A DNA stretch of 64,000 nt from Paratinospora sagittata (GCA_035771175.1 CM069606.1:31704816-31768815); one strand, 5' to 3'; positions 24,771 to 37,234 are shown, counted from the first letter of the stretch. Program-made: numbers and translations. Notes: generated from the letters alone by a model not told the origin.

Positions 24771-27156
24771 ACTTAGAACTCTTGCATCTTGAGGCAGTTA
24801 CTGGACCTCACACCCTTCATTTGGTTGAGAGCTATGCTACTCGGACTCTTTACTTTAGCCTACTTTAGCCCGACGTAACCGTGTTCAACACTTTATGATG
24901 CAACATGGATATGAGATATGTGTTCGACACTTTTGATTTTAGAATATTACTATGTAGATTTTCTAATGGAAAGAAGAGAAAGCATGAAAGAAGATAATGA
25001 CTAATAGGTGAAATTCACTTACGTGGGAGAAGAAAACAAACAATAAATGAGTGAAAAGAAGAAAAAACGAAAGAACGAAATCTAATATAGAGAAGTCCCC
25101 GTATCTAGAATTTGAAAATGAACAAGTCGGACCTCTAGATATGTACTCGTATCCAACACCCATACCTGAGTCCAGGTAACATAGGTTGAGAGGTACAATA
25201 TGATGCAATTCTTTATAAACAATAAAAAGAAGCCCCATTTGCCAGTATTGCATCTCTCAACTATCCTTTCTTTTTCTTGGCGAAGGAAATTTTCAATCGG
25301 TGCTAGTTGATGTTAGTGGACACTTTTCATGGTCAAGTAAGAGAACAAAATGTGCCGTTGGAGTGCTCACAAAGTACCTTCGTCTAGTGTACTTCCTCAT
25401 CAAATTCCAGACCAAGCATTGGTTTATGGGCGTAGATAATATATCTTTGACATTTTATTTCATATGCATGGAAAAGCAATTTCCTGTGCAACATGAAATC
25501 TATGTAATGCATCACACATAAACATCACAACAAGTGTTTCCATGTCAACGTCAACAATGCTTTGCATTAAAATACACAACAGCTCCATTATCATGATTGG
25601 ACCCTCATTTTCTTCCCCTACTTTCTCCGCATTATCATCAAGTAAAATTAAACAAATTTTATGCACTTCTCATGATATTAGATTCATCATCAAATTTAAG
25701 AAAGAGTCCCCTTACCACTATGCACCAAGATATTGATTACAATTTTATTTCTATCTTTTGTCCAACTATCGGACTCAATAGTACATCTTGTCTTACTCTA
25801 TTCCATTTTATAATATATTGAAACCCTTAAACATTCCAATTTTGCATCTTGTGATAGCTCTGAAGCTTTAATCTTCGTGCAAAATAAAAAAAATAGCTCA
25901 GCTATTTCCCAAAAAAAATGTCTCTACAACTTTAAAGGCATTACTATTACAATAAAAAAGTCTCACAATTTTTGATAGGCTTTCTCCCATTAATCCTTTT
26001 CCAGGACCGATATAGATAGTCATCTTAGCTTTTTGTGTAAAAATGCTATTAGTAGTTACTTTTTTTTTTGGTGAAGCTTCACTTCTTTATTCTTAACCTT
26101 TTCAATAACATCTACTTTTGTACCAAACTCAATAAACTCATCTATTCCTCTTTTAATATTGAACATTTCATGCTATTTATGTTTAATGGTAAGTACGAGC
26201 AATTCAATGTACGACAATCCCCTTCCTCACAAGCATGGAATACTATATAGAGTAGTTGTTGTTGGTAGGGACCTCATAGTCTTCTTTAAAAGAGCTTAAA
26301 GGGAATAACTTAACATTTTTGAAGTTGAAAAGTTCAGTAAAAGCATTTTTCCCCCAAAAAATGCAAACACATGAGTCATGACCAACTAACTCGATTTTGC
26401 TCGAGTTGTCGATTTTGCTCGAGTTGTCGATTTGACCTAAATTAGTACGTTTTAGGTTGATTTGTGATTTTTTAAAATCAATATTGACTCAGTATGAGTG
26501 CAATTTTACTCAAACTGCAGAATTTTTCCACTGCAAGGTTTGTAGATTAGGTTGATGTATGCAGCCTTACCCCCAATTGGCAAAAGATTATTTCAGAGTT
26601 TTTTTTTTAAATATTTTAATTTTTTTTCGTATAAAAGTTAAACTTAACCTCATTTTTTGCTGCATTTTTTGAAAACTAAAAAATTTCAAGGAACTTTTTG
26701 AATTTTGAGAATTTTACGATGATGGGATTGTTTTATTTCCATTTAGCTTTAAGTTGCAGTTCAATGATTTAAAAATTGAAAAAAGTTTAATTCCATGCTT
26801 GTGGTGAAGGGCACTCTTAGTTTCGAATACAAGACATTTAGTATCTTTGATGGTAATAAATGGGTGGTGCCTTTATTTGGCCATCTGGAATATTATGTTG
26901 TCTATTGCTTGTTGTGTTTGTTATGAATTCTATCCTTATGATAAAAAAGGAAAAATGAAGAGCTAATAGCAAGAATAATTAGCTGGAGATATTTATATCA
27001 TGAATTAGAATAATATTGAAATAAATGGAAGTATGAAAAGGTTGACTTTGGTTTTCATTTATATATTTTAATGGAATATTGATTTCAAAATTCTGTAAAA
27101 TACTTTCTTTCGTCTTGACACTAGCTGATCTGGAATTGAATTTTCACTTCCTAAAG
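24771..27156 (+). other. rest of intron 3, no recognised gene
   Basis: This region holds several short frames without family resemblance and AT-rich sequence. A duplicated 19-mer (CGATTTTGCTCGAGTTGTC) occurs in tandem at about 26391-26430. It ends in the acceptor TTCCTAAAG at 27156. Confidence 0.45.
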
Positions 27157-27240
27157 GTTCATTCGTTCTGAGGAAGATGATGCAGATCCATCTTGGGAAC
27201 AAAGGCTGGTGAAGCGTTACTATGATAAACTTTTCAAAGA
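27157..27240 (+). CDS. FRA10AC1: FRA10AC1-like exon 4
   Basis: The exon encodes F-I-R-S-E-E-D-D-A-D-P-S-W-E-Q-R-L-V-K-R followed by Y-Y-D-K-L-F-K-E, the best-conserved central block of the family. It is entered at phase 2 and left at phase 2. The donor that follows is GTATCCTTTG, which fits the U12-type rather than the U2-type consensus. Confidence 0.95.
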
Positions 27241-27249
27241 GTATCCTTT

Positions 27250-27999
27250 GAATTGATATGCTGAGAATTTGTAATGCTTGGTTAGATTAGAATGCTGAAA
27301 CATATGTTGTTATTTTCTATTTTTCATTCAGTGATCTTCATATTGATATTGTACTTCTCTTTCTTGTTTCTTTATGATTTCTCAGCTCTTTCTCTGTTTA
27401 GCCCATATAGGGAGGTTGATAAATTGAGGGGCCATGAGAGACATTCACCTCCACTTACTCTCTCTAGTTCTCTAGCTCTCTCTCTTTATATTCATTCGAG
27501 GAGATTGAGGAGATGCAAAATAAACATCAACATGAAAAAAGTATCCCACCCCTTATAAATGAGACTCTATCTGAATATTGAGTTGAAAAAATAAATAATT
27601 GATTGCATTCCTTGAAAAGCTAGAGTTTTTTGTATTCAAAATAATAAATTGATATCATCCAAAGTACTTAAGAGTTTCTCTTTTCCTGCTTGAATAATTT
27701 TACCCCAATCAACTTATTTTTGATATCAAATTTCAGTTTTTAAGTCAACGTCCCATTTTGTATAATTTTCCCTAAACTCTAAAATTATATGAAATGTTCA
27801 ATTATTCTCTAGGGTTTCTATAATCATTTTAGTGATACATCATGCTTAAAAATATCATTTTACTACAAAATATGCTAAATACCCTATGTTTTAAAATAAT
27901 GAAATGTCCTTAAAAATATGGACTATTAAAAACTTTAGTAAGCTTGCATTCAAGAATCAAAAAACATTTAGTATATGATGGGCCATACACTAATTATCG
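27250..27999 (+). other. intronic stretch, no recognised feature
   Basis: AT-rich, with a CT-rich microsatellite-like patch at about 27455-27490 (CTCTCTAG repeats). Nothing codes. Confidence 0.5.
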
Positions 28000-28007
28000 A
28001 TTTAAAG

Positions 28008-28707
28008 CAGCATTGTCAAGGTCGTGTCTAGGGCACGGCTAGTCCATCACCCAGGCCATTTGCAACTAAGTCGTCTAGGCCATACTTAAGCTAGGCAGTG
28101 GGGCCATGGAAATATTGTAAAAGTTTAAAGGGGTCGATGTAAAAATGCAGAGCATAAGGTTTTGTTTCTTCGTATTGTTACTTATGTCATTGTGCAGCTT
28201 CTACATTGGATGACGTTTAATTCTAATGTTATACTTATATTTTCATTATACAAGTTATATCATTTTTTATAAAAATCCTATTTTCTAGTTTATTATTATT
28301 GTAATTACTGCAAATATTTTTCTTTTAATCATAAGTATTACATCTAATATGACTTAGGGAGTTGTTATACTTTCATCTATGCCAACTTGTCTTATTTTTT
28401 AATATGTTTTTATGATTTTTAATTTGTGGAAAAAAGATTGGAGAGTATAAAATATAGTTAAATCTTTTTTTTTTTAAATACACAAGATACTTCTATGTTA
28501 TGAACTATGTGCGTAAATATATATTTTTCTTTTTATCATAAGTGTATATTTGTGTGTGTGTGTGTATAATCAGGTTTGTATGCGAAAAAACTAAGTACTT
28601 GTTTACTTAGGAAGCTATAAATAAATATTTTTTTACAATGCTTAGGCCATGCTTAGGCATCTGCTTGCCTAGATGGGGCCAATTGCCTTGACGCCTTGCC
28701 AACATTG
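28008..28707. mobile_element. hAT-like MITE, family 2
   Basis: The ends are CAGCATTGTCAAGG and, reversed, CAATGTTGGCAAGGCG. The flanks ATTTAAAG (28000-28007) and ATTTAAGG (28708-28715) are an 8-bp duplication with one mismatch. GCCTAGGC- and TAGGCCAT-like subterminal motifs are present. The interior is AT-rich and non-coding and differs from family 1. Confidence 0.8.
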
Positions 28708-28715
28708 ATTTAAGG

Positions 28716-29370
28716 CAATTCCCATTGTCATAGGCAATCAATATGATTCCCATTGTCATAGACAATTAATATGGCAAGGCAATTCTGTGTTGCACTAAGT
28801 TTGCTTACTTGGGTCTGCCAAACCCAATCAAAGTGAGCAATATCAAGTTAATGGCACAAGGAGAGCTCTATAGAAGCATGCATCAAGTAAATGGAAGCAA
28901 TTGTAATGTTGTCGATATCAAGTAAACTCAATGTGCAAGCAAGATGGAGCAACTTTACAATGGAAAAGGTACACACACCCAAAGGGGAGTAGTTGAAGCT
29001 AGAATGGGACACTTGATTTTACTTAACAATGTCACTAGCAATATCCACCTAGACACTTGATGTTAGCAATATTACTTGAGACCACCACTCAATGACTATT
29101 ACCACCTCCCATTCAATGTAGATTTTAAGCTTTTGGTTTATCTCCAAAAGGGAACATAAAATTGGAGGAGATTCATAGTGGGCCATGGAAAATACCAAAA
29201 ATACCCCCAAGAGGTTTGCAAAAGATGGTGCATATGAACATGACCATGACAGTGTGGAAACAAAAATCTAATTTAAGGTCATCTCTAGTAAGTGAAATTT
29301 TTGATAGAATTATCATATTATGATAATTTTAACTTCTGCAAATTGTGCTAGTTTTGGTGATTGACTTGTA
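28716..29370 (+). other. intronic stretch with a short direct repeat
   Basis: The phrase TTCCCATTGTCATAG occurs twice (about 28717 and 28748) just after the MITE. No gene is seen. Confidence 0.5.
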
Positions 29371-29606
29371 GTTGTGGCCATTGTTTTGAAAATCTACCGA
29401 GGCTTACACCCTGAGGCTCGCCTCTCGCTTCAAGGCTATTGAAAAAGCCTCAAAGCTAAAGCCTCATTGGTACCCTCTTGAGGCTCACACATCAAAGGTA
29501 CCCTTTTGTGGCTTACACCTCAACTACATGGGACTCTACGCCTTAAGACTTATGCCTCAAAGCTACATGAGGCTTAAGCCTCCCTAAACCCTTAATAAGC
29601 TTGACT

Positions 29607-30657
29607 TAGTGTTATTAAGGCGCGCCTTGAGGCGAGGTGAGCCCCCTGCGCTTGGAAATTGCCCAGGCGTAGTGGCAGTAATGAGGCGTGTGCCTCTTTG
29701 TGCCTGGGTGCGCCTTTTGGCCAGGCGCAAGGCGCATGAGGCGCGCGCCTCATTGCTGCTCCCACTTTTATTTTGGTTTTATTTTTTTTTCTTTTAATTG
29801 AATAATAACATTATAAAATAATAAAATATTATTATATAACATGATAATAATACGATAATAATTTAATATTACATGCTAGAACTTAAAATACATGTTACAA
29901 TTGACTTGCCCTAATCTAAAATCAAAAGCACAAAACATTCCAAGTTTCTTCACCAGCAGCAACAACCAGCTTCCTCCATTCCATTGGCACCGACACCTTC
30001 TTCTCCAAACTGGCAGCTTCTTCTCCAAACCAAGTATCTTCTTTCTTTCTTTCTTTCTTTCTTCTTCCTTCTTTCTTACTTTCTTTTTCTGGGTTTTTTT
30101 TCACTGTCTTGCATTCTCTCTGCTTTTGCCACTCTCTTTTTCTTCCTTCTTTCTTACTTTCTTTATTCTTCCTTCTTTCTTTCTTCTTCTGGGTTTTTTT
30201 TTCACCGTCCTTTACTCTCTCATCTTTTGCTACTCTCTTTTTCTTCCTTCTTTCCTCTTCTTCTTCCTCCCCTATTGCTCCTGCAGCTGCTGCTGCTCTC
30301 TCTCTTTTTATTTTATTTATTTATTTATTTATTTTTTTCTGTTTTGTCGAGGTGTTGTTGCAATGCTGAATGTTATCATGCTCATAGCCTCATATGTTGT
30401 TTTTCGTTTGATCATATTATTAATTAATTATATTATATGTGTTATGATATGACTATATAAGTCATATGACATAAATTTGTTTTATTTAATGTCTAGTTTG
30501 CTTATCTTTTGAATTTATGGTTCATTGATTGATAATAAATTTAGAAAAAAATGTTCATATATTTTTGCGCCTTGTGTCACTCGGGCGTGCGCCTCGCCTT
30601 GCGCTTAGCGCCTTAGGCGTCAGAGGGGTCCATCGCCTTGAGCCCTTAATAACACTG
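29607..30657. mobile_element. hAT-like element nested in the outer element
   Basis: The left end is TAGTGTTATTAAGGCG and the right end, reversed, CAGTGTTATTAAGGGC. The flanks GCTTGACT (29599-29606) and GCTTCACT (30658-30665) are an 8-bp duplication with one mismatch. GC-rich subterminal regions (GGCGCGCCT, GCGCCTTAGGCG) surround a pyrimidine-rich centre (about 29990-30340) that opens long frames by composition only. Confidence 0.8.
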
Positions 30658-31068
30658 GCTTCACTATGGGTGAGTCAGTGACCACAAAATGTTCAACCTT
30701 ATTCCCTTTTTATTATTTAGATTTTCATATTTTTTCTAAAATCACTTCGACCGATACTAGAATAAACACACTAGTTCTGCTTTCTTTTTTAAACTTCTAA
30801 TCTTAATTATTAAGGAGAGATCCAAGTTCTAAAATGCCAAGCTTAAACTCTAACTCATTTTTCTATTTACAAGTATAAATAAACAACTCATTTTCTTTCT
30901 TATAGTTTCTAATATCAAGTATTCGGTGAGATCCAAGTCAAGCCTAAACTCCTTGTAGACTACATACATATACCAAATGAACTTCTAATGCCAATTGTTT
31001 CCATGAGTTTATTGTAGGGTGCATCATCAAATATAATAAACAAAAGAAACTTAAAAAAGTTACTGGAT

Positions 31069-31356
31069 AATAAGGAAGTTAATGTAGTTTTAGTTTGTTA
31101 GTCTTGTACAACTGTCAGTAAGGTTGTTAGTTAGGTAGAATTTCTGTTTCAGCTCAGTTCATAGTATAGCTATAAATATTGTGTCAGTCCTGTTCATTTG
31201 TATCTTTTAGTTCTGCAGTGCTGGTTGGTTCTCTTTCTTCTTTCTGCACTTCGTCTTCTTTGTCTCTGTTCTTTCTTATCTTTGATCTATGTTCTTTCTT
31301 ATCCTTTGATCTCAGTCTTAGTTCTTTGCTTACTGTATTCAGTTTCTTTCTTAGTA
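31069..31356 (+). repeat. copia A 5' LTR
   Basis: It matches the 3' LTR along its length except for substitutions and a 21-bp duplication of the TTGATCT...TTCTTTCTTATC type near 31270-31310. A TATA-like element (GCTATAAATATTG) is at about 31168. The element ends at the primer-binding site TGGTATCAGAGC (31357-31368). Confidence 0.9.
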
Positions 31357-31377
31357 TGGTATCAGAGCAGCATAGTT

Positions 31378-34300
31378 CATACATGGAGAACATCTGCTCG
31401 ATCTGGAGATGATGAATCAGGAGTATCGAAGTTTACTCTGGTTTCTTTTTCACACAAAATATCAATCAAGTTAAATAGTGATAATTTTCTGTTGTGGAAA
31501 CAACAGATTCTTGCAACAATTCGTGGAAACAAGTTACAACGTTTTCTTGAAATTGATTGTTCACCGAACAAGTTCCTCTCACTGGATGATGAGAGAAATT
31601 GGGAGCAACAAGATCAGCTCCTGATGTCATAGTTACCGTCTTCAATGACTGAAAGTTTGTTAACTGAAATGGTTGGATGTGAAAACTCAGCACAGATCTG
31701 GTTGAATCTTGAACAATATTTCTCTTCTCAAATCCGTGCCAAGATTTCACAGTTCAAGAAGAGGTTACAGAATACTAAAAAAAGGTTCTCTCACTGTTGA
31801 TGCTTATCTTTTGAAAATAAAGAATTGTGTTGATATGTTAGCTTCTGTTGGTTACTTTCTTTCTCCCAAAGATCATATTGATGCGATCTTTGATGGTCTT
31901 CCAGAAGAATATGATACTTTTGTTGTAACTGTTTCATCAAGATCTGATGAGTATACTGTGGTTGAAATCGAGTCACTTCTCCTATCTCAAGAAGCTAGGA
32001 TAGAGAAGCATGAAAAGCATCTGGATGCCAATCTCCAGGTGAATCTCACTAATGCTCGAGGTAATTTCTATAATCCTCATGGTTCTTTCTCTTCGCGTCA
32101 TCGTGGTAGTCAATTTCATTGAGGAAGAGGACAATTCCAGCAGTCTTTTAGAGGAACTAATCAACACAGAGGTGGTTTCACTCCTCATTGGCAGTAAAAT
32201 ACTAAACCACAGTATCAAATCTGTAGCAAATCAGGTCATGGTGGTCTTCAATGTTTCTACAGATATGATAAGACCTTTTCTGGCTCCCCTCCATCAGCTT
32301 CTTCTACACCAGTTCAGGCAATGTTGAAACAAAATTATGAGCTTGGTTTTTCAGCAGCTGTGGAGGTTGAAAATTCCTCAAGTTTCAATCCTGCTACAGC
32401 TTGGGACACCAACTGGTATCCTGATTCCGGGGCTACAAGTCATGTTACTCATGATGCTGCTAGCTTGATGATGAGTAATGACTATACTGGTCCTGAGAAA
32501 GTTAATGTAGGAGATGTATCAGGTTTGTCCATTGAAAGTATTGGTCATTCCTCCTTTCCTTTTCTACATTCTTCTAAGTAATTAACACTGCATAATCTAT
32601 TACATGCTCCTGATATTACCAAGAACCTGAGAAGTGTGTCTCAATTTGCTAAGGATAATGCTATCTATTTTGAGTTTCACCCTCGCCATTGTTATGTGAA
32701 AAATCAGGTAACTCATCAGACTTTGCTATCGGGGAAACTTAGCAAGGGACTCTATGTGTTCGATAAATCACAGATTCAGTTGCAATCACAGTCAGATCCT
32801 GCTCCTCCTGTCTCAGATTCTTTGGTTCATTCTACTTCTCAGCATTCAGTTCTTGTTGCTCAAGCTTTACAGTCCAGCTCTTCAGCTTCTTCTTCGACTG
32901 TAAATTCTTCTATGTTTGATGTATGGCACAACAGATTAGGACATCCTTCTAATAAAATTGTGTCCACTGTTTTGAATGCTTGTAACCTGTCTGCTGTCAA
33001 TAAAGTGCCTTCATTCTGCTCAACTTGCTCACTTGGAAAGATACACAAGTCTCCTTTTCCTACATCTACTACTGGGTACACTGCTCCTTTGCAACTGATA
33101 TATTCTGATGTGTGGGGGCCTTCACATGTATATTCTCATAATTGTTATAGACATTATGTGCACTTCATGGATGCATTTTCAAAATACACATGGATCTATC
33201 TCCTTAGGAATAAGTCTGAGGGTGTTCAAAACTTTTTAGGCTTTCAAGGCTCAAGTTGAATTGCAGCTAGGATATTCTGTGAAAGCTATCCAAACAGATT
33301 GGGGGGGTGAATATCATCCTTTCAAAGAGTATGTTGAATCTCATGAGATCATTCATAGATTATCATGTCCCTATATACATGAGCAAAATGGTGCAGCTGA
33401 AAGGAAGCATTGAACCATAGTTGAACATGGCTTTGCTCTTCTTGCTCATGCCAAGTTACCTTTGTCATTTTGGGATGAAGCTTTTCAAACATCTGTTTTT
33501 CTCTCTAACCGATTACCTACACCTGTTCTTGCAGGTAAGCCTCCTATTGAAGTTCTTTTCAATACTAAACCAAAATACTCTGTTTTAAGGGTCTTTGGTT
33601 GCGCTTGTTATCCCAATTTGAGACCTTATCTTACTCATAAGCTCAATTTTCGATCAGCCATGTGCACTTTCATTGGTTATAGTTTAAACCATAAAGGATA
33701 TAAGTGTTTGTCTTCTACTGGTAAACTTTATATCTCGAGAGATGTTCAATTTGATGAATGTTCTTTTCCTTATGCTTAGCCTAATTCTGCCATTTCCTCT
33801 TGTTCTTCTTCTGTGTATACACCAAACTCCTTGGCCACCTCAGTTATTCCACTTGTACCTAATGTACCCTCATCCTCTCAGCTACCTACTCAGTCCTCTC
33901 CTTCACCACCTTCTCATTCTTTCTCACAACCTCAGTCACCTACATCACCTGTTGTTTCTTCACCTGAGCCTATGCTTGCTCCTGCTGTTGTGCCTCTTGC
34001 TCCTTCACCTACTTGTGCTAATACTCATCCTATGACGACAAGAGCCAAATCAGGTATATTTAAACCTAAGATTTACATGGCCGTGAGAGAACCTGCCTCT
34101 GTAATTGGTGCTTTACAACATGAACATTGGAAGGCTGCTATGGTTGATGAACTTTTGGCTTTGGAGAGAAATGGAACTTGGTCATTAGTTGAACTTCCAC
34201 CCAATAGGACTGCCATTGGGTGTAACTGGGTGTTCAAAGTCAAGAAGAATGTTGATGGTTCTATTAACAAGAACAAGGCAAGGTTGGTTGCTATGGGATA

Positions 34301-34930
34301 TCTTCAGCAATATGGATTCGATTATACTGAAAGTCTGAAACCTTCAGTCCTGTGGTTAAACCAGTAACTATTCGAGTTGTGTTAACGCTTGCTCTAACTT
34401 ATGGTTGGGTTGTTAGACAATTGGATGTTAACAATGCTTTCCTCAAAGGTTTTCTCTAAGAAGAAGTCTGCATGTCTCAACCACCTAGTTTTGTATCTCC
34501 TAGCTCAAGTCAACTGGTTTGTAAGCTCCACAAGGTCCTTTATGGATTGAAACAGGCACCTCGGTTTGATAGACTTCAATCTGCTTTGATTTGTTTTGGT
34601 TTTGTCTCAACTAAATCTGATCAATCTCTCTTTGTATGCGTCACTCAACATCACACTACTCTCATTTTGGTGTATGTTGATGATATTTTAGTCACAGGCA
34701 GTCGACTGGATGTGATTCAAGCTCTTGTTGCTAATTTAAATTCTGCCTTTGCCTTGAAGGATCTTGGTGAAATTAATTATTTCTTGGGAATTTAGGTTCA
34801 TCATACTGCCATTGGTTTTCATCTTTCTCAAACCAAATATATTACAAATCTTCTGTGCAAAACCAGGATGCAGTTTGCTAAATTGAATGCCACTCCCATG
34901 ACTAGTGGTCTTCGTCTCTCTAAGTTTGGT
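31378..34930 (+). pseudogene. copia A gag-PR-INT-RT polyprotein, 5' part, decayed
   Basis: Gag runs about 31395-32290 (S-D-N-F-L-L-W-K, D-A-I-F-D-G-L-P-E-E-Y), with a knuckle around 32215-32260 whose first cysteine is lost (Y-Q-I-C-x4-G-H-x4-C). The protease carries D-S-G-A-T-S-H at about 32420. Pre-integrase has H-N-R-L-G-H-P near 32930, integrase Y-S-D-V-W-G-P near 33105, and RT the Y-V-D-D motif at about 34675. In-frame stops or shifts occur near 31630, 31785, 32120, 32197, 32580, 33245, 33410, 33777, 34345, 34458 and 34793. The copy cannot make a polyprotein. Confidence 0.88.
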
Positions 34931-34936
34931 AGTGAT

Positions 34937-35212
34937 TGTTAAGAAAATAAAATAATGAACGACACAAGATGTAACGTGGTTCGGCTTTATGGCCTACATC
35001 CACGGGAGAAGAGAAAAGATATTTATTCTTGTGTAATGTCTTAATGGAGGGACTCCATATATATAGACATACAGGGCTATGCACTTATAGCTACATTTAC
35101 AATTTTAGTAACTGCTATATTCCTTAAAGGAAATAAATCCTTAAGGAAATAATTCTGTATAGGAAACAAATCTATACAGGAAATAAATTTGTATAGGAAA
35201 CAAATCTCAACA
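34937..35212 (-). repeat. copia B 3' LTR
   Basis: It is the downstream LTR of the minus-strand element, next to the polypurine tract. It contains AACGTGGTTCGGC and the ATATATAGACATAC segment also present in the copia C LTR. Confidence 0.93.
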
Positions 35213-35349
35213 CTCCCCCTCAAGCTGGTGAATAAAGGTTTACCATTCCCAGCTTGGACACATTTGCTTGAAATGCAGTATGATTTAACCCTTTAGTGAG
35301 CATATCAGCGAGCTGATTATTGGTAGACACATATGGAGTACAGATCAAC
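35213..35349 (-). pseudogene. copia B RNase H C-terminal end (separated by the MULE)
   Basis: This minus-strand segment encodes T-P-Y-V-S-T-N-N-Q-L-A-D-M-L-T-K-G and ends V-N-L-Y-S-P-A then a stop. It continues the RNase H frame that breaks off at 44633. The MULE insertion lies within the codons for L-D-S-G-L-I, as comparison with the uninterrupted copia C (about 60775-60800) shows. Confidence 0.88.
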
Positions 35350-35790
35350 GGGCTTTTGACATGATTGCCCCTAAAAAATTTAATAATTTCACAAATGCCA
35401 TCCATTCAACAATATTGTCACTTTTGCCTTGTTTTACTGTTCATTGTACAGTCAGCGCACAGTCAGCTGTCCACACAAGCACCACGTCGGCGCAGAGGTG
35501 GATTTTTGACCGTTGAAGGGAAGGCGTCTTTTCAAAAGACGCCTTCCCTTCAACATAAAAAAAAATTTACCGTGAAGGGAAGGCGTCTTTTCAAAAGACG
35601 CCTTCCCTTCAAATGCTTTTTTTTAACCGAAGAGAAGGCGTCTTTTCAAAAGACGCCTTCTCTTCGGTATGTTTTTTTTTTAAGTTTGACGGAAGGCGTC
35701 TTTTCAAAAGACGCCTTCCGTTCAGCCTTTTTTTTTTAAGCTTAAGGGAAGGCGTCTTTTCAAAAGACGCCTTCCCTTCCCCATTTTTTT
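35350..35790 (+). repeat. MULE left terminal inverted repeat with five hairpins
   Basis: The outer 165 bp match the right end with about eight differences. Five perfect palindromes follow at 35512-35554, 35573-35611, 35626-35668, 35689-35721 and 35744-35778. All share the core GCGTCTTTTCAAAAGACGC and are separated by A- or T-runs. Outer stem bases differ between hairpins but still pair. Confidence 0.9.
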
Positions 35791-35815
35791 TTTTTTTTTT
35801 TATTTTGTACTTTTG

Positions 35816-37234
35816 TCACCGAAGCCAAACCACGTGGTTTTTTTCAACCCGACCACTTCCGACACGTCCCACTATCCTCCCCCGATCCCCCGGACTCGAC
35901 GGAATCCCATTCCCATGCCCGGTTTAATTTTTGAACCCCCATGCAGAATTCAAGTTAAAATGAAAATTCAACGCTATTACTAAACTGTTCGGCCTCACCG
36001 AAGCCAAACCATGTGGTTTTTTTCAACCCGACCACTTCCGACACGTCCCACTATCCTCCCCCGATCCCCCGGACTCGACGGAATCCCATTCCCATGCCCG
36101 GTTGAATTTTTGGACCCCCATGCAGAATTCAAGTTAAAATGAAAATTCAACGCTATTACTAAACTGTTCGGCCTCACCGAGGCCAAACCACGTGGTTTAT
36201 TTCAACCCGACCACTTCCGACACGTCCCACTATCCTCCCCCGATCCCCCGGACTCGACGGAATCCCATTCCCATGCCCGGTTGAATTTTTGGACCCCCAT
36301 GCAGAATTCAAGTTAAAATGAAAATTCAACGCTATTACTAAACTGTTCGGCCTCACCGAGGCCAAACCACGTGGTTTTTTTCAACCCGACCACTTCCGAC
36401 ACGTCCCACTATCCTCCCCCGATCCCCCGGACTCGACGGAATCCCATTCCCATGCCCGGTTTAATTTTTGAACCCCCATGCAGAATTCAAGTGAAAATGA
36501 AAATTCAACGCTATTACTAAACTGTTCGGCCTCACCGAAGCCAAACCACGTGGTTTTTTTCAACCCGACCACTTCCGACACGTCCCACTATCCTCCCCCG
36601 TTCCCCCGGACTCGACGGAATCCCATTCCCATGCCCGGTTGAATTTTTGGACCCCCATGCAGAATTCAAGTTAAAATAAAAATTCAACGCTATTACTAAA
36701 CTGTTCGGCCTCACCGAGGCCAAACCACGTGGTTTTTTTCAACCCGACCACTTCCGACACGTCCCACTATCCTCCCCCGATCCCCCGGACTCGACGGAAT
36801 CCCATTCCCATGCCCGGTTGAATTTTTGGACCCCCATGCAGAATTCAAGTTAAAATGAAAATTCAACGCTATTACTAAACTGTTCGGCCTCACCGAGGCC
36901 AAACCACGTGGTTTTTTTCAACCTGACCACTTCCGACACGTCCCACTATCCTCCCCCGATCCCCCGGACTCGACGGAATCCCATTCCCATGCCCGGTTTA
37001 ATTTTTGAACCCCCATGCAGAATTCAAGTGAAAATGAAAATTCAACGCTATTACTAAACTGTTCGGCCTCACCGAGGCCAAACCACGTGGTTTTTTTCAA
37101 CCCGACCACTTCCGACACGTCCCACTATCCTCCCCCGATCCCCCGGACTCGACGGAATCCCATTCCCATGCCCGGTTTAATTTTTGAACCCCCATGCAGA
37201 ATTCAAGTGAAAATGAAAATTCAACGCTATTACT
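35816..37234. repeat. 179-bp tandem repeat array, eight units, with G-box palindromes
   Basis: Units start at 35816, 35995, 36174, 36353, 36532, 36711, 36890 and 37069 (the last is cut short). Seven carry the palindromic G-box core CCACGTGG, usually within AAACCACGTGGTTT; unit 2 has CCATGTGG. Variants (GTTGAA/GTTTAA, GACCCCC/GAACCCC, GAAGCC/GAGGCC) recur with a three-unit period, so units 2-4 and 5-7 look like a 537-bp duplication. The 63-66 codon frames seen here are by-products, because 179 is not a multiple of three. Confidence 0.92.

Noticed and set aside
25460..25821. Cluster of short overlapping frames in intron 3
   Set aside because: Low complexity, no recognisable domain, and no splice or start context.
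17237..27156. Intron 3 considered as a second U12-type intron
   Set aside because: The donor GTATGATACT does not match RTATCCTTT, although the acceptor side (CTTCCTAAAG) looks superficially similar.
27157..27240. Possibility that the FRA10AC1 exons are a processed pseudogene or TE-captured copy
   Set aside because: Six exons with correct phases, canonical splice sites and no stops spread over 49 kb argue for a real gene; captured fragments would not show this order.
29892..30452. Long overlapping plus-strand open frames (up to about 186 codons) rich in Phe, Leu and Ser
   Set aside because: They come from a pyrimidine-rich tract (TTCTTTC repeats) inside a hAT-like element; several frames are open at once and none resembles a protein family.
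35512..35778. Hairpins considered as transcription terminators
   Set aside because: Rho-independent terminators are bacterial. The hairpins belong to the TIR and occur in mirror order at both ends of the MULE.
35995..37118. Series of nearly identical 63-66 codon minus-strand frames
   Set aside because: They are by-products of the 179-bp tandem repeat. The unit length is not a multiple of three and the frame is not carried from unit to unit.
35816..37234. Regularly spaced repeats considered as a CRISPR-like array
   Set aside because: Units are directly abutting and 179 bp long with no unique spacers; the context is a plant MULE.
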